Source of the DNA: a virus
DNA: 64,000 bases
IMG/VR virus record: IMGVR_UViG_3300042879_003514
Span: 1-64,000 of that record
Reading direction: 5' to 3' (one strand)
The position numbers and the translations under genes are program-made. A model generated the notes under the pieces. It made no database searches, was not told the origin of the DNA, and saw only the letters and a list, made by a program, of their open reading frames with translations. This document shows positions 33,115-40,887 of the stretch, piece by piece; within the stretch, counting starts at the first letter, position 1; each line of letters opens with the position of its first letter.

Positions 33115-34040
33115 TGCCTCGTTTTTCACCAAAAGAATTATTTGAAAATTATAAAGAAGGTTTTCAAGGATGTCTTTGGGAACAACATATCTTTGATAGG
33201 CTTTTAGAAGAATCTAAATACGCATATTTTGGAGATGGGGCTAAAAGAATCCAAGGTAGCGGAAAAGGAAAACTATCAACACCATATAAGAGTGTGCTTA
33301 AGTTTGACAAAAGCTCTTACAATGAAAGACAAACCACAGGAGATTGTGTTAGTCATGCAACACGAAATGCTGTAGACGTTACTCGTGCTGTAGAAATTGA
33401 TATAGAGGGAGATAAGGAGAGTTGGTTAGCAAGAGGTGCTACAGAAGCGATTTATGGTGCTAGGGGGTGGGCTGGCCAAGGAATGAGTTGCTCAAGAGCA
33501 GCCGAGTTTGTTAGTAAAATAGGCGGGGTATTAGTTAGACAAAATTATAAAGGTGTTATAGATCTATCAAAATATAACGGTAGTCTTGGTGCTGGTTGGG
33601 GAGGCAGAGGTCTTCCAGATAAAGTAATCGACCTAGCCAATGACCACCAAATCAAAACAGTAAGTCTAGTTAGAACTATAGACGAAGCAAGAGACGCCTT
33701 AGCCAATGGTTATGGTTTAGCAGTCTGCTCTAACTATGGATTTAGTAGCAAAAGAGATAGTAAGGGTTTTGCAAAAACTAGTGGCAGTTGGGCACACGCT
33801 ATGGCCTGGATAGCATGTGACGATACTGGAAAAGAGCCATCGTTTTTAGTGCAGAATAGTTGGGGTAAATGGAATGATGGTGGTCATCCAGAATGGGGTC
33901 CAATTCCAGATGGTTCGTTTTTAATTAATGCAGAAACCGCAGAAGGAATGTTATCTCAAAGCGGAGCATATGCTTTTAGTCAGTTTGACGGTTTTCCGGT
34001 GCAAAAACTTCCTTCATACGGATTTGAAGATTATCTATAA
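33114..34040 (+). CDS. Papain-like (C1) cysteine peptidase
   Basis: All three papain landmarks are in order: Cys78 in TTGDCVSHATRNA, His228 in SWAHAMAWIACD and Asn248 in FLVQNSWGKWNDGG. No signal peptide or propeptide is obvious, unlike eukaryotic papains. 308 residues. It lies among membrane-anchored genes, which suggests either a lysis-related or a virion-maturation role. The substrate cannot be read from sequence. Confidence 0.85.
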   Translation: MPRFSPKELFENYKEGFQGCLWEQHIFDRLLEESKYAYFGDGAKRIQGSGKGKLSTPYKSVLKFDKSSYNERQTTGDCVSHATRNAVDVTRAVEIDIEGDKESWLARGATEAIYGARGWAGQGMSCSRAAEFVSKIGGVLVRQNYKGVIDLSKYNGSLGAGWGGRGLPDKVIDLANDHQIKTVSLVRTIDEARDALANGYGLAVCSNYGFSSKRDSKGFAKTSGSWAHAMAWIACDDTGKEPSFLVQNSWGKWNDGGHPEWGPIPDGSFLINAETAEGMLSQSGAYAFSQFDGFPVQKLPSYGFEDYL

Positions 34041-34079
34041 AATATCGGTGTATTTATATTAATAAGAGAGGTTATTAAT

Positions 34080-34247
34080 ATGAGATTACTTGATAAAATT
34101 GCTCTTAATAGATTAATTAGTTTAATACTAGGTTTTATACTAACTATAGTAAAACTTTGTTTACCAGAAAGTGGTGATCAAAACACTATAGATAAACCAA
34201 AAGAAAAAAAGCTTTTTCCAAACATTAGACGAAAAAAGAAACAGTAA
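34080..34247 (+). CDS. Small membrane protein (55 residues)
   Basis: ATG 34080 with a GAGAGG site 8 bases upstream opens a 55-residue frame ending at TAA 34245-34247, one base before the next gene. It has one hydrophobic helix (LISLILGFILTIVKLC) and a basic tail (FPNIRRKKKQ). The tight packing and good site support it as real. Small holin or spanin-like possibilities are open. Confidence 0.6.
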   Translation: MRLLDKIALNRLISLILGFILTIVKLCLPESGDQNTIDKPKEKKLFPNIRRKKKQ

Positions 34248-34248
34248 A

Positions 34249-34563
34249 ATGATTAAATTTACTAGTTGTGTTCTTGTGTGTTCATTAATATTATTTTCTT
34301 CATATGGTTACAACGGTTCCACAACTGCTGTGGTAACTGTTGTTGGTGGAGTTATTAAGGCTAAACACTCAGAAAGTATTAAAAAATATAAAAGAAAAGA
34401 TTGTCCTGTTTGTAAAGGCAAAGGATGGTATATAAGTGGTGATGATATTCAAAAAGTACCCTGTGGATATTGCGAACCAGAAGAAAAACAAGAATCTGAA
34501 ATAACTCATCCGCCAATAATTATTAAAGGTGGTAATTGCAAAACTAAGGTAATGAAAAAATGA
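34249..34563 (+). CDS. Exported protein with DnaJ-like zinc motif
   Basis: Signal peptide at residues 1-20 (FTSCVLVCSLILFSSYGYNG). A short zinc module follows: CPVCKGKGWY, then PCGYCEPE, the CxxCxGxG pattern of DnaJ. The rest is charged. Exported zinc proteins this small are unusual. It could stabilise a tail or envelope protein. Overlaps the next gene by 4 bases. Confidence 0.6.
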   Translation: MIKFTSCVLVCSLILFSSYGYNGSTTAVVTVVGGVIKAKHSESIKKYKRKDCPVCKGKGWYISGDDIQKVPCGYCEPEEKQESEITHPPIIIKGGNCKTKVMKK

Positions 34564-34949
34564 ATAATGAAGATTTAAAAGTTATTGCAGAAAAAATTAT
34601 CGCTAAGGTTCCTAATAAAGAACCAGAAAAATTTGGTAGTATTATTATGATACTTATGGTTATAAGTATTATTTTAACATTAATCAGAGTTATTCAGGAG
34701 TGCAATAAAAAGAAAATATCCATCTTCAATAGAAAACAAAAATACGAATATTATGGGCAGCAAGTTAAAGATATTTCTATTAGAAGGTCGTGGTTTACAA
34801 AAATGATTGTAAAGAAATCCATTCGTAAAGAATTAGATAAAGAAGATTATAAATTATATGGCAATGACTTAGCAAAAGCTATTTTAGACACAGGAGAAAA
34901 TCTCAAGGAGGATGAAATTATTACTTTAGTGGAGGCAGCAAATGTTTAG
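34560..34949 (+). CDS. Single-pass membrane protein
   Basis: A central helix (SIIMILMVISIILTLIRVI, about 27-45) divides a short acidic N-terminus from a basic, helical C-terminus of about 80 residues (KKKISIFNRKQKYEYYGQQV). ATGA overlap upstream and an 8-base overlap downstream. No family recognised. Confidence 0.6.
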   Translation: MNNEDLKVIAEKIIAKVPNKEPEKFGSIIMILMVISIILTLIRVIQECNKKKISIFNRKQKYEYYGQQVKDISIRRSWFTKMIVKKSIRKELDKEDYKLYGNDLAKAILDTGENLKEDEIITLVEAANV

Positions 34950-35187
34950 TTTATTAGTATGGTGTGTATATGGAATTTTTGTTGGTAGTATAGCAAAAAC
35001 AATAGTTCCAGGAGATGAAAATTTCGGCTTTGTAAAAACAATAGTATTAGGGGTTGCTGGATCATACGCTGGAGGTATAATAACATATCTGCTGGGAATG
35101 ACACCGCTCCAACCAGCAGGATTATTTATGGGTGTTGCCGGAGCAGTGGCATCTTTAGTATTTTATAAAAAATTACTTGAAAAATAA
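34942..35187 (+). CDS. GlsB/YeaQ/YmgE-family small membrane protein
   Basis: 81 residues with three hydrophobic segments and the family pattern IFVGSIAKTIVPGDENFGFV, LGVAGSYAGG and GVAGAVASLV. The family (PF04226, transglycosylase-associated) is a stress-induced membrane protein group in bacteria. Phage copies may be captured host genes. A GGAGG site lies inside the previous gene. Confidence 0.75.
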   Translation: MFSLLVWCVYGIFVGSIAKTIVPGDENFGFVKTIVLGVAGSYAGGIITYLLGMTPLQPAGLFMGVAGAVASLVFYKKLLEK

Positions 35188-35226
35188 GTTTAGTGTAATA
35201 TAATATATTCATATTAAGGATATATT

Positions 35227-35259
35227 ATGGCTATTTACTATATAAATGATCCACAATAA
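35227..35259 (+). other. Ten-codon ORF duplicating the start of the next gene
   Basis: ATG 35227 encodes MAIYYINDPQ then TAA. Seventy bases on, the next gene starts MAIWYIDDPY, and the sequence upstream of both (AAGGA site, ATTATGGC) also matches. It looks like a partial tandem duplication of a gene start. It may be a decaying remnant or a leader peptide. Confidence 0.45.
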
Positions 35260-35296
35260 GGTATTGGGGTATTCTACTAATATAAGGAGTAGAATT

Positions 35297-35752
35297 ATGG
35301 CCATATGGTATATTGATGATCCATATATCGAAGATGATTTTATAGTAAGTCCTGAAATTCAGGAGTATCTTGATGATGGATTTGTATTACCTGAAATTCC
35401 ATTTACTATTACTAATAATCAATCAGTAAATGATTGGGGGTATATTCAGGATCCAATAGCTTATAAACAAACTGTTGGTTCGCCATACAGCATAATTCAT
35501 GTTAAGCCCACTAGTAGTTGGTCAAAAACACTACCTAATGAATTATTACAAAATAGTAAAATCATCTTTACAAATAATATTAATACTAATTATAAAAAAT
35601 ATCAAAACTGTATTGATTTAGCAGATCAATTGCAAGAGACAATTGATGAAAATGGGTATGCATCAGTGATCGATAACTCCGCACCCACGACTGTTAATCA
35701 TTTCGTACCAAACTATATACATATTATTCATGACTGTGATGGAACTAATTGA
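35297..35752 (+). CDS. Hypothetical protein, possible virion component
   Basis: ATG 35297 has an ideal AAGGAG site (35283-35288), better than the upstream alternative at 35246. 151 residues: acidic N-terminus (YIDDPYIEDDFIVSPEIQEY), then mixed alpha/beta with many aromatic residues. No catalytic motif. It shares its first ten residues with the micro-ORF at 35227. First of five unrecognised genes up to 38 kb. Confidence 0.6.
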   Translation: MAIWYIDDPYIEDDFIVSPEIQEYLDDGFVLPEIPFTITNNQSVNDWGYIQDPIAYKQTVGSPYSIIHVKPTSSWSKTLPNELLQNSKIIFTNNINTNYKKYQNCIDLADQLQETIDENGYASVIDNSAPTTVNHFVPNYIHIIHDCDGTN

Positions 35753-35754
35753 TT

Positions 35755-35937
35755 ATGGCAAAATTAAAACCCAATCAATTTATCAGCGATGAAGTTCAAA
35801 ATATTTATATAAATGGAACATTCTATAATAATTATCAAATTATAAAAGATATATCATCCACGAATAGCGTTGCGGTTATTTTAAATATAAATAATGATGA
35901 TAATGATGCACTATCTTGTTTTAATGATAATAACTAA
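35755..35937 (+). CDS. N-terminal part of a gene interrupted by in-frame TAA
   Basis: ATG 35755 opens AKLKPNQFISDEVQNIYING and reaches TAA 35935-35937 after 60 codons. The same frame continues without another stop for 409 codons. Nothing recognisable by motif. TTG 35749 is a weaker alternative start. Confidence 0.5.
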   Translation: MAKLKPNQFISDEVQNIYINGTFYNNYQIIKDISSTNSVAVILNINNDDNDALSCFNDNN

Positions 35938-37164
35938 CAACTATGCTATGCTGTTAAAGATCTATTATCATCAAAATTTTTTATAGATTATCCTACTTTA
36001 ATCTCCGGAGGCTCATCTGCCACATCATTGAGTTTTGATTGTGCATTTTTAGGTATTAATAATTATAATGTTAATGTAACAATTGATAGAACTTATATTA
36101 ATAATATTTTAGCTTTAACTATTACATATGAATTATATACTGGCGAAATGGTTGGCGATCCATATTTAACATTAGTGGGTAAGATGGTTTGTAACAATGA
36201 TTTATTAGAAACAACAATTGGCAAGTTACCATCTGTAGATGTTGATGTGTCACTATATGCTTTGCCAATCCAAGTCACATCTATAACATACTCATCCCCA
36301 GAGCATAATCTAATAGAACTAAATAAAGATAAATGCGTTATAATAATTGCTAGAACTTTTGAAAAATTTGTTGACAATACATTATGTGTAGAAATACCAC
36401 CAACCATAGCATTATCATTTAATGATATTCAAATCTCTGATTGCGAAATAGATCAAAGCGTTAAAAATGCTTTCAATATATTTTTTGATACACAAGCTGT
36501 TTATCCTATAAAAAGCTCAAATTATACTATTGATGAATATGGATATCAAACTGGATTAACAGCAGAATATTCTGTATCTATTGATTTATTCTTATTCACC
36601 GTGTTACTAGAATATAATGATGGCGAAATTAATTTAACTATTAAAATGATTCAAAACAATGAAATAATATGCTCTATAGTCTTTGTCAAATCATTACCAA
36701 ATATAGACGATATATTTACTGAAAAATTAGTATTTACTAATCCAACTATTACAGTAATGGATTGTGATAATTTAGATACAGGCATTATTACTTCAACCTC
36801 ATTTTATCCTGGATATACTACCACACCAGATTTATCTGCTAAATTTGATTATATATTCTTTAATACATCAACTGGCGATAGTTTTATTGTGAAAAATGTT
36901 GGCTTAAAGGGTAATAAGCTATCACTACACTCAAGAGTAGATGGTGCTCTTAATAAAATTGATGATTATGTTAGTTTTAGTGGTGATTTACAAATCAATT
37001 GCGCTATAGTTAATCCTATGGTTGATAGTTATCAGTATTGGAATGATGAACAATATGGAAAATTTAGTGAAACTACAATGAATATATTATCTATAAATAA
37101 TTGGCCCGTATATGATCTTGATGTTAATCAAATAAATATCCAACTCGGCTGCATAACTCCATAA
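35938..37164 (+). CDS. C-terminal part of the interrupted gene, probable virion protein
   Basis: In frame with the preceding ORF across one TAA and open from base 35938. The only start codon near its 5' end is TTG 36028, whose GGAGG (36007-36011) is 16 bases away and lies in ordinary Gly-Ser coding sequence, so independent initiation there is doubtful. The 408 residues are beta-rich, with three similar blocks (for example ALTITYELYTGEMVGDPYLT and VLLEYNDGEINLTIKMIQ), as in tail or appendage proteins. Read-through, a nonsense mutation or a sequencing error could explain the stop. Confidence 0.55.
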   Translation, partial: QLCYAVKDLLSSKFFIDYPTLISGGSSATSLSFDCAFLGINNYNVNVTIDRTYINNILALTITYELYTGEMVGDPYLTLVGKMVCNNDLLETTIGKLPSVDVDVSLYALPIQVTSITYSSPEHNLIELNKDKCVIIIARTFEKFVDNTLCVEIPPTIALSFNDIQISDCEIDQSVKNAFNIFFDTQAVYPIKSSNYTIDEYGYQTGLTAEYSVSIDLFLFTVLLEYNDGEINLTIKMIQNNEIICSIVFVKSLPNIDDIFTEKLVFTNPTITVMDCDNLDTGIITSTSFYPGYTTTPDLSAKFDYIFFNTSTGDSFIVKNVGLKGNKLSLHSRVDGALNKIDDYVSFSGDLQINCAIVNPMVDSYQYWNDEQYGKFSETTMNILSINNWPVYDLDVNQINIQLGCITP

Positions 37165-37175
37165 AGGGATCAAAT

Positions 37176-37520
37176 ATGTCTGATATTAATGATGCTTGGT
37201 GTCGAGATAATAGTCAAAATAAATTAATTCTTTTATTTGATTGGCCAGGAATTAATCCGGCACAGCATCAAATAGTACCATCTCCAACAATAAGAGTATC
37301 CCATTTGCCATATTATTATAATTCAGAGAAGTTTGGCTTTGGAGGACCAAAGGCTGCTATAGAAGGTATTAAAAAAAGTTGGGGTTGTCATGATAAAACA
37401 GAAAATGAAAAAAAAGCAGAAATGCCACCGGATCCTAAAAAAACTCGTAATTGTAGTATTGCGTATGCTGGTGGAGTTTGGGGTAGTACTCTTTACGATC
37501 CAACTGTACGTTGCAAATAA
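37176..37520 (+). CDS. Hypothetical protein
   Basis: 114 residues, Trp/Pro/Gly/Cys-rich (LLFDWPGINPAQHQIVPSPT; KKSWGCHDKTENEKKAEMPP; YAGGVWGSTLYDP). An AAAGGGA site precedes ATG 37176. No membrane helix or enzyme motif. Probably an accessory virion protein by location. Confidence 0.55.
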   Translation: MSDINDAWCRDNSQNKLILLFDWPGINPAQHQIVPSPTIRVSHLPYYYNSEKFGFGGPKAAIEGIKKSWGCHDKTENEKKAEMPPDPKKTRNCSIAYAGGVWGSTLYDPTVRCK

Positions 37521-37541
37521 AAGATCAAGGAATAATTTATT

Positions 37542-37907
37542 ATGTCACATCATTTAATTTTCGTAAATGGACATTGGGCTTTACCTTCCTATACAGATTA
37601 TGGGATCAAAGATGTTGGTCAATGGAAAGGTTGTAGAAATCCTGGAATCTGGCCCCCAATATTAATATGTTCTCCAAGAACATCAGATTCATCAAACAAT
37701 CAACCTAAATCAATACCAATAAATACTGCACAGTCTAAAGATAGGGTGGTATTTATTAATCGTGGTGGTTTATTTGGCTTGGGTTCAGGTGTTGGTCCCG
37801 GAACCAGAATATTTAATCGAAATGGTTTTGTAACAAGAAGCCGTAGAGGAAATCCAGTATATACTGCCAATTATTTTTTTGGCCCACCCATTACACGTTA
37901 TGGATAA
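37542..37907 (+). CDS. Hypothetical glycine/arginine-rich protein
   Basis: 121 residues. N-terminal LIFVNGHWALPSYTD; the centre is Ser/Asn-rich; the C-terminus is Gly/Arg/Phe-rich (GLFGLGSGVGPGTRIFNRNG). An AAGGA site lies upstream. Not recognised. Paired with the previous gene in style and spacing. Confidence 0.55.
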   Translation: MSHHLIFVNGHWALPSYTDYGIKDVGQWKGCRNPGIWPPILICSPRTSDSSNNQPKSIPINTAQSKDRVVFINRGGLFGLGSGVGPGTRIFNRNGFVTRSRRGNPVYTANYFFGPPITRYG

Positions 37908-37912
37908 TAAAT

Positions 37913-37984
37913 ATGCCAGAACCAATAGTTAAAGAATGGATTATTACTGATGCTAGATATCCTGGTTTATTTAGATTGTGTTGA
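37913..37984 (+). CDS. Very short ORF, possible remnant
   Basis: ATG 37913 encodes PEPIVKEWIITDARYPGLFR and two more residues before TGA. It follows the previous stop by 5 bases and is coding-like, but no site is clear. The frame continues for eight codons after the TGA. It may be a truncated gene end before the promoter at 38028. Confidence 0.3.
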   Translation: MPEPIVKEWIITDARYPGLFRLC

Positions 37985-38027
37985 GGCCCAGTTCATATTA
38001 TAAATTTTTAACTTAACAATCGACCTG

Positions 38028-38055
38028 TTGACAAATCCTCAGCGTTTGATACAAT
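38028..38055 (+). promoter_or_regulatory. Sigma70-type promoter for the nucleotide-metabolism block
   Basis: TTGACA (38028-38033) and TACAAT (38050-38055) with a 16-base spacer. The expected start point, 6-7 bases after the -10, falls on or beside the A of ATG 38062. It is the first clear promoter after about 33 kb and opens the dCMP deaminase, RNR and replication genes. Confidence 0.8.
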
Positions 38056-38061
38056 ACTTAT

Positions 38062-38544
38062 ATGAGCATAAGACCATCGTGGATAGATTATTTTTTAGGT
38101 TTAGCTACTGTTGTATCTCAACGTAGTCATGATATTCAAACCAAACACGGCTGTGTGATTGCCGACAGGAATAATAGAATCTTAGGTGTTGGCTATAATG
38201 GTTTTCCTCGTGGATTACTAGACGAGAATCTACCAAATACTAGACCAGATAAATATCCGTGGATGATTCATGCTGAGAGAAATGCTCTTTCTAATTGTGT
38301 TGTTAGACCAGATAATGGTGTTGCATATGTAACTGGTCAATGTTGTAACGATTGCATAATGGCTTTATGGCAAGAGGGGGTCACAAAAGTAATTATGTCT
38401 GATGATCATGGTACACATTTATTTGATAGTGAAGCTCAAAAAAGATTTGATATATTTATAAAAATGACCGGCATGGATATAGAATATATTAAACCAGATC
38501 TTTCATGGATTACAAAAATGAGAGGTGTATTAAATGATAATTAG
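38062..38544 (+). CDS. dCMP deaminase
   Basis: Zinc-dependent cytidine-deaminase fold: RPSWIDYFLGLATVVSQRSH at the start, the catalytic HAERNAL (His ligand and proton-shuttling Glu) and the CCNDC Cys pair. 160 residues, usual for dCMP deaminases that make dUMP for dTTP synthesis. The conserved N-terminus fixes the start at ATG 38062, which leaves almost no leader after the promoter, so the mRNA is probably leaderless. Pairs with the RNR gene downstream. Confidence 0.9.
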   Translation: MSIRPSWIDYFLGLATVVSQRSHDIQTKHGCVIADRNNRILGVGYNGFPRGLLDENLPNTRPDKYPWMIHAERNALSNCVVRPDNGVAYVTGQCCNDCIMALWQEGVTKVIMSDDHGTHLFDSEAQKRFDIFIKMTGMDIEYIKPDLSWITKMRGVLNDN

Positions 38545-38668
38545 TTTTTATATATGTTTAATGTTTTATTTATATTCTATAATTTTCACCACTGATCACA
38601 ACTCAATAATGAATGCTTTTTCTTTTACTGTTGTGACAGGATTACTTGTTCTAATCAATAGGAGATGA
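38534..38668 (+). CDS. Small hydrophobic protein
   Basis: ATG 38534, overlapping the deaminase stop by 11 bases, gives 44 residues with two hydrophobic stretches (ISFYICLMFYLYSIIF; AFSFTVVTGLLVLI). It ends inside the ribosome site of the next gene, two bases before ATG 38670. It fills an otherwise empty 125-base gap. Existence is moderately likely. Function unknown. Confidence 0.45.
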   Translation: MIISFYICLMFYLYSIIFTTDHNSIMNAFSFTVVTGLLVLINRR

Positions 38669-38669
38669 G

Positions 38670-40862
38670 ATGTCTGCTCTTCAAGAATTACAAAACTATA
38701 CATTTGTTAGTAAATATGCTCGTTGGCTAGAGGATAAGAACCGTCGTGAAACGTGGAAAGAGGCGGTTGAACGAGTAAAAAATATGATGCATACCAAGTA
38801 TAGTGAATTTGGTATAGCAGATGATATTGATTGGGCTTATGATGTAATGTATAAGAAGCGTGTTCTTGGTAGTCAAAGAGCATTACAGTTTGGTGGCGAA
38901 CCAATATTAAAGCGTCATGCTAAAATTTATAACTGCACAGCAAGTTATTGTGATCGACTAAGATTCTTTCAAGAATGTTTCTGGCTATTACTATGTGGTA
39001 GCGGCACAGGATTTAGTGTGCAAAAGCACCATATATCTAAACTACCATCATTAGAACACGATGTGGAAGATGGTAAAGGACGAGTATATTTAGTTGAAGA
39101 TAGTATTGAGGGTTGGGCTAATAGTCTTGGTGTTCTATTGAGTAGTTATTTTAATAAACCGGTTGAAGAATTCAAAGACTGGAAAAATACTCATGTTATA
39201 TTTGACTTTTCACAAATTCGTCCAAAGGGATCATCGTTAGCCAGTGGTGTTGGCAAAGCCCCAGGATATGAGCCACTAGCAAATGGTTTAGAAAAAATAC
39301 GAGCACTACTTGATCGTTGTATTAATAATGGTCAAAAGAAACTAAGACCCATTGATGCTTATGATATTGTGATGCACAGTAGCGATGCTGTATTAAGTGG
39401 TGGTGTTAGAAGAAGTGCCTCATTAGCGTTGTTTAGTCCTAATGATGAAGAAATGGCCAAAGCCAAAACTGGCAATTGGTATATTGATAATCCACAACGA
39501 GCACGAAGTAATAACTCAGCCCTCTTGCTAAAAAGTGAAACAGAGTTTGAAGAATTTAAGGTTTTAATGGAGAGTGTTAAGGAGTTTGGTGAGCCAGGAT
39601 TTATTTGGAGCGAATCCACAGAAATGATTTTTAATCCTTGTGTGGAAATTGGCATGTGGCCTGTTGATGAAGAAAGCGGTAAAAGTGGGTGGCAAGGCTG
39701 CAATCTATCAACCATCAACTGCTCTAGCGTAACCGATGAAGATGATTTTTATGAAAGATGCAGAGCAGCAGCAATTATTGGCACTCTACAAGCTGGTTTT
39801 ACTAAATTAGAATATCTTGGTGAAATTAGCCAAAAGATTTTTGAAAGAGAAGCCTTGCTTGGCGTTTCTTTAACAGGCACAATGGAAAAGCACGAACTTG
39901 TATTGACCGAAAAGGTTTTAACAAGGGGTGCTAAGATTGCTGTGGAAACAAACAAGGAATTGGCCAAAAAGATTAAAATTAATCAAGCGGCCAGAGTAAC
40001 CTGTTTAAAGCCAGAAGGCACCAGCAGTAGTATGCTTGGAACCAGTTCTGGTATTCATCCTCATCACGCTAAACGCTATATACGCCATGTACAGGCAAAT
40101 GTTTTAGAAGCACCATACCAGCACTTTAAGAAATTAAACCCACAAGCGTGTGAGAAGTCTAGTTGGTCAGCCAACAACACAGACGAAGTGGTAAAGTTCC
40201 CAATTGAGGTTCCAGACGGAGCCAAATTAAAGAACCAATTGCCAGCAGTCGATATGCTTAAAGTGGTCAAAGAAACTCAAAAGAACTGGGTTCATTCTGG
40301 TAAAAATCGATCATTATGCACCCAAGATTATTTGAGTCATAATGTTAGCAATACTGTTACGGTCAAACCAGATGAATGGGAAGATGTTACCAAATTTATT
40401 TATGATAATCGTAAATATTTTGCTGGTATTAGTCTTATTCCCCAAAGTGGAGATAAAGATTATCCTCAAGCACCATTCACAACTGTTTATACAAGCAGAG
40501 AAATTGTTAAAGAATATGGTGATGCGGCATTATGGTGTTCTGGTTTGATCGAATTAGGCTTAAATGCTTTTAATAATAATTTGTGGGCCGCTTGTGATTA
40601 TGTTAGTATGAATCAAGCAAAAGAGAATGATAGTCAGGATAGGTTATTATTTGTGACTAAAATGAAAAATTTTGCTGGTAAATATTTCAATAGTGACCTT
40701 AAACGTCTAACATATTGCATGAAAGATGTTTATAATTGGAAGATCTATTGTGATCTATTTAATAGTTTCAAGAAGGTTGATTATACGCAACTATCAGAGA
40801 CTGAGGACAATACAGTAGGAATTGAAGAAATTAGTTGCGCCGGTGGTGCTTGTCTAATTTAA
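38670..40862 (+). CDS. nrdJ: Adenosylcobalamin-dependent ribonucleoside-triphosphate reductase (monomeric class II)
   Basis: 730 residues, matching the monomeric class II enzyme of the Lactobacillus RTPR type. One redox Cys lies in YNCTASYCDR (Cys89), the thiyl-radical region in IFNPCVEIGMW, then WQGCNLSTINCSS with the second redox Cys, and the C-terminal shuttle pair in SCAGGACLI. It converts NTPs to dNTPs using coenzyme B12 from the host. AGGAGATG gives a strong site. This gene is visibly richer in G+C than the glycan genes. Confidence 0.93.
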   Translation: MSALQELQNYTFVSKYARWLEDKNRRETWKEAVERVKNMMHTKYSEFGIADDIDWAYDVMYKKRVLGSQRALQFGGEPILKRHAKIYNCTASYCDRLRFFQECFWLLLCGSGTGFSVQKHHISKLPSLEHDVEDGKGRVYLVEDSIEGWANSLGVLLSSYFNKPVEEFKDWKNTHVIFDFSQIRPKGSSLASGVGKAPGYEPLANGLEKIRALLDRCINNGQKKLRPIDAYDIVMHSSDAVLSGGVRRSASLALFSPNDEEMAKAKTGNWYIDNPQRARSNNSALLLKSETEFEEFKVLMESVKEFGEPGFIWSESTEMIFNPCVEIGMWPVDEESGKSGWQGCNLSTINCSSVTDEDDFYERCRAAAIIGTLQAGFTKLEYLGEISQKIFEREALLGVSLTGTMEKHELVLTEKVLTRGAKIAVETNKELAKKIKINQAARVTCLKPEGTSSSMLGTSSGIHPHHAKRYIRHVQANVLEAPYQHFKKLNPQACEKSSWSANNTDEVVKFPIEVPDGAKLKNQLPAVDMLKVVKETQKNWVHSGKNRSLCTQDYLSHNVSNTVTVKPDEWEDVTKFIYDNRKYFAGISLIPQSGDKDYPQAPFTTVYTSREIVKEYGDAALWCSGLIELGLNAFNNNLWAACDYVSMNQAKENDSQDRLLFVTKMKNFAGKYFNSDLKRLTYCMKDVYNWKIYCDLFNSFKKVDYTQLSETEDNTVGIEEISCAGGACLI

Positions 40863-40887
40863 CAACTCCTATTGTAAAGGGTAAAAC

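Noticed and set aside
9203-37164. Recoded TAA across the genome
   Set aside because: Most genes here end in TAA directly before the next start, so TAA clearly works as a stop. Only two cases look like interrupted genes.
39359-39718. A 119-residue minus-strand ORF inside the RNR gene
   Set aside because: It lies wholly inside nrdJ, has no site or separate promoter, and its sequence shows no protein pattern.
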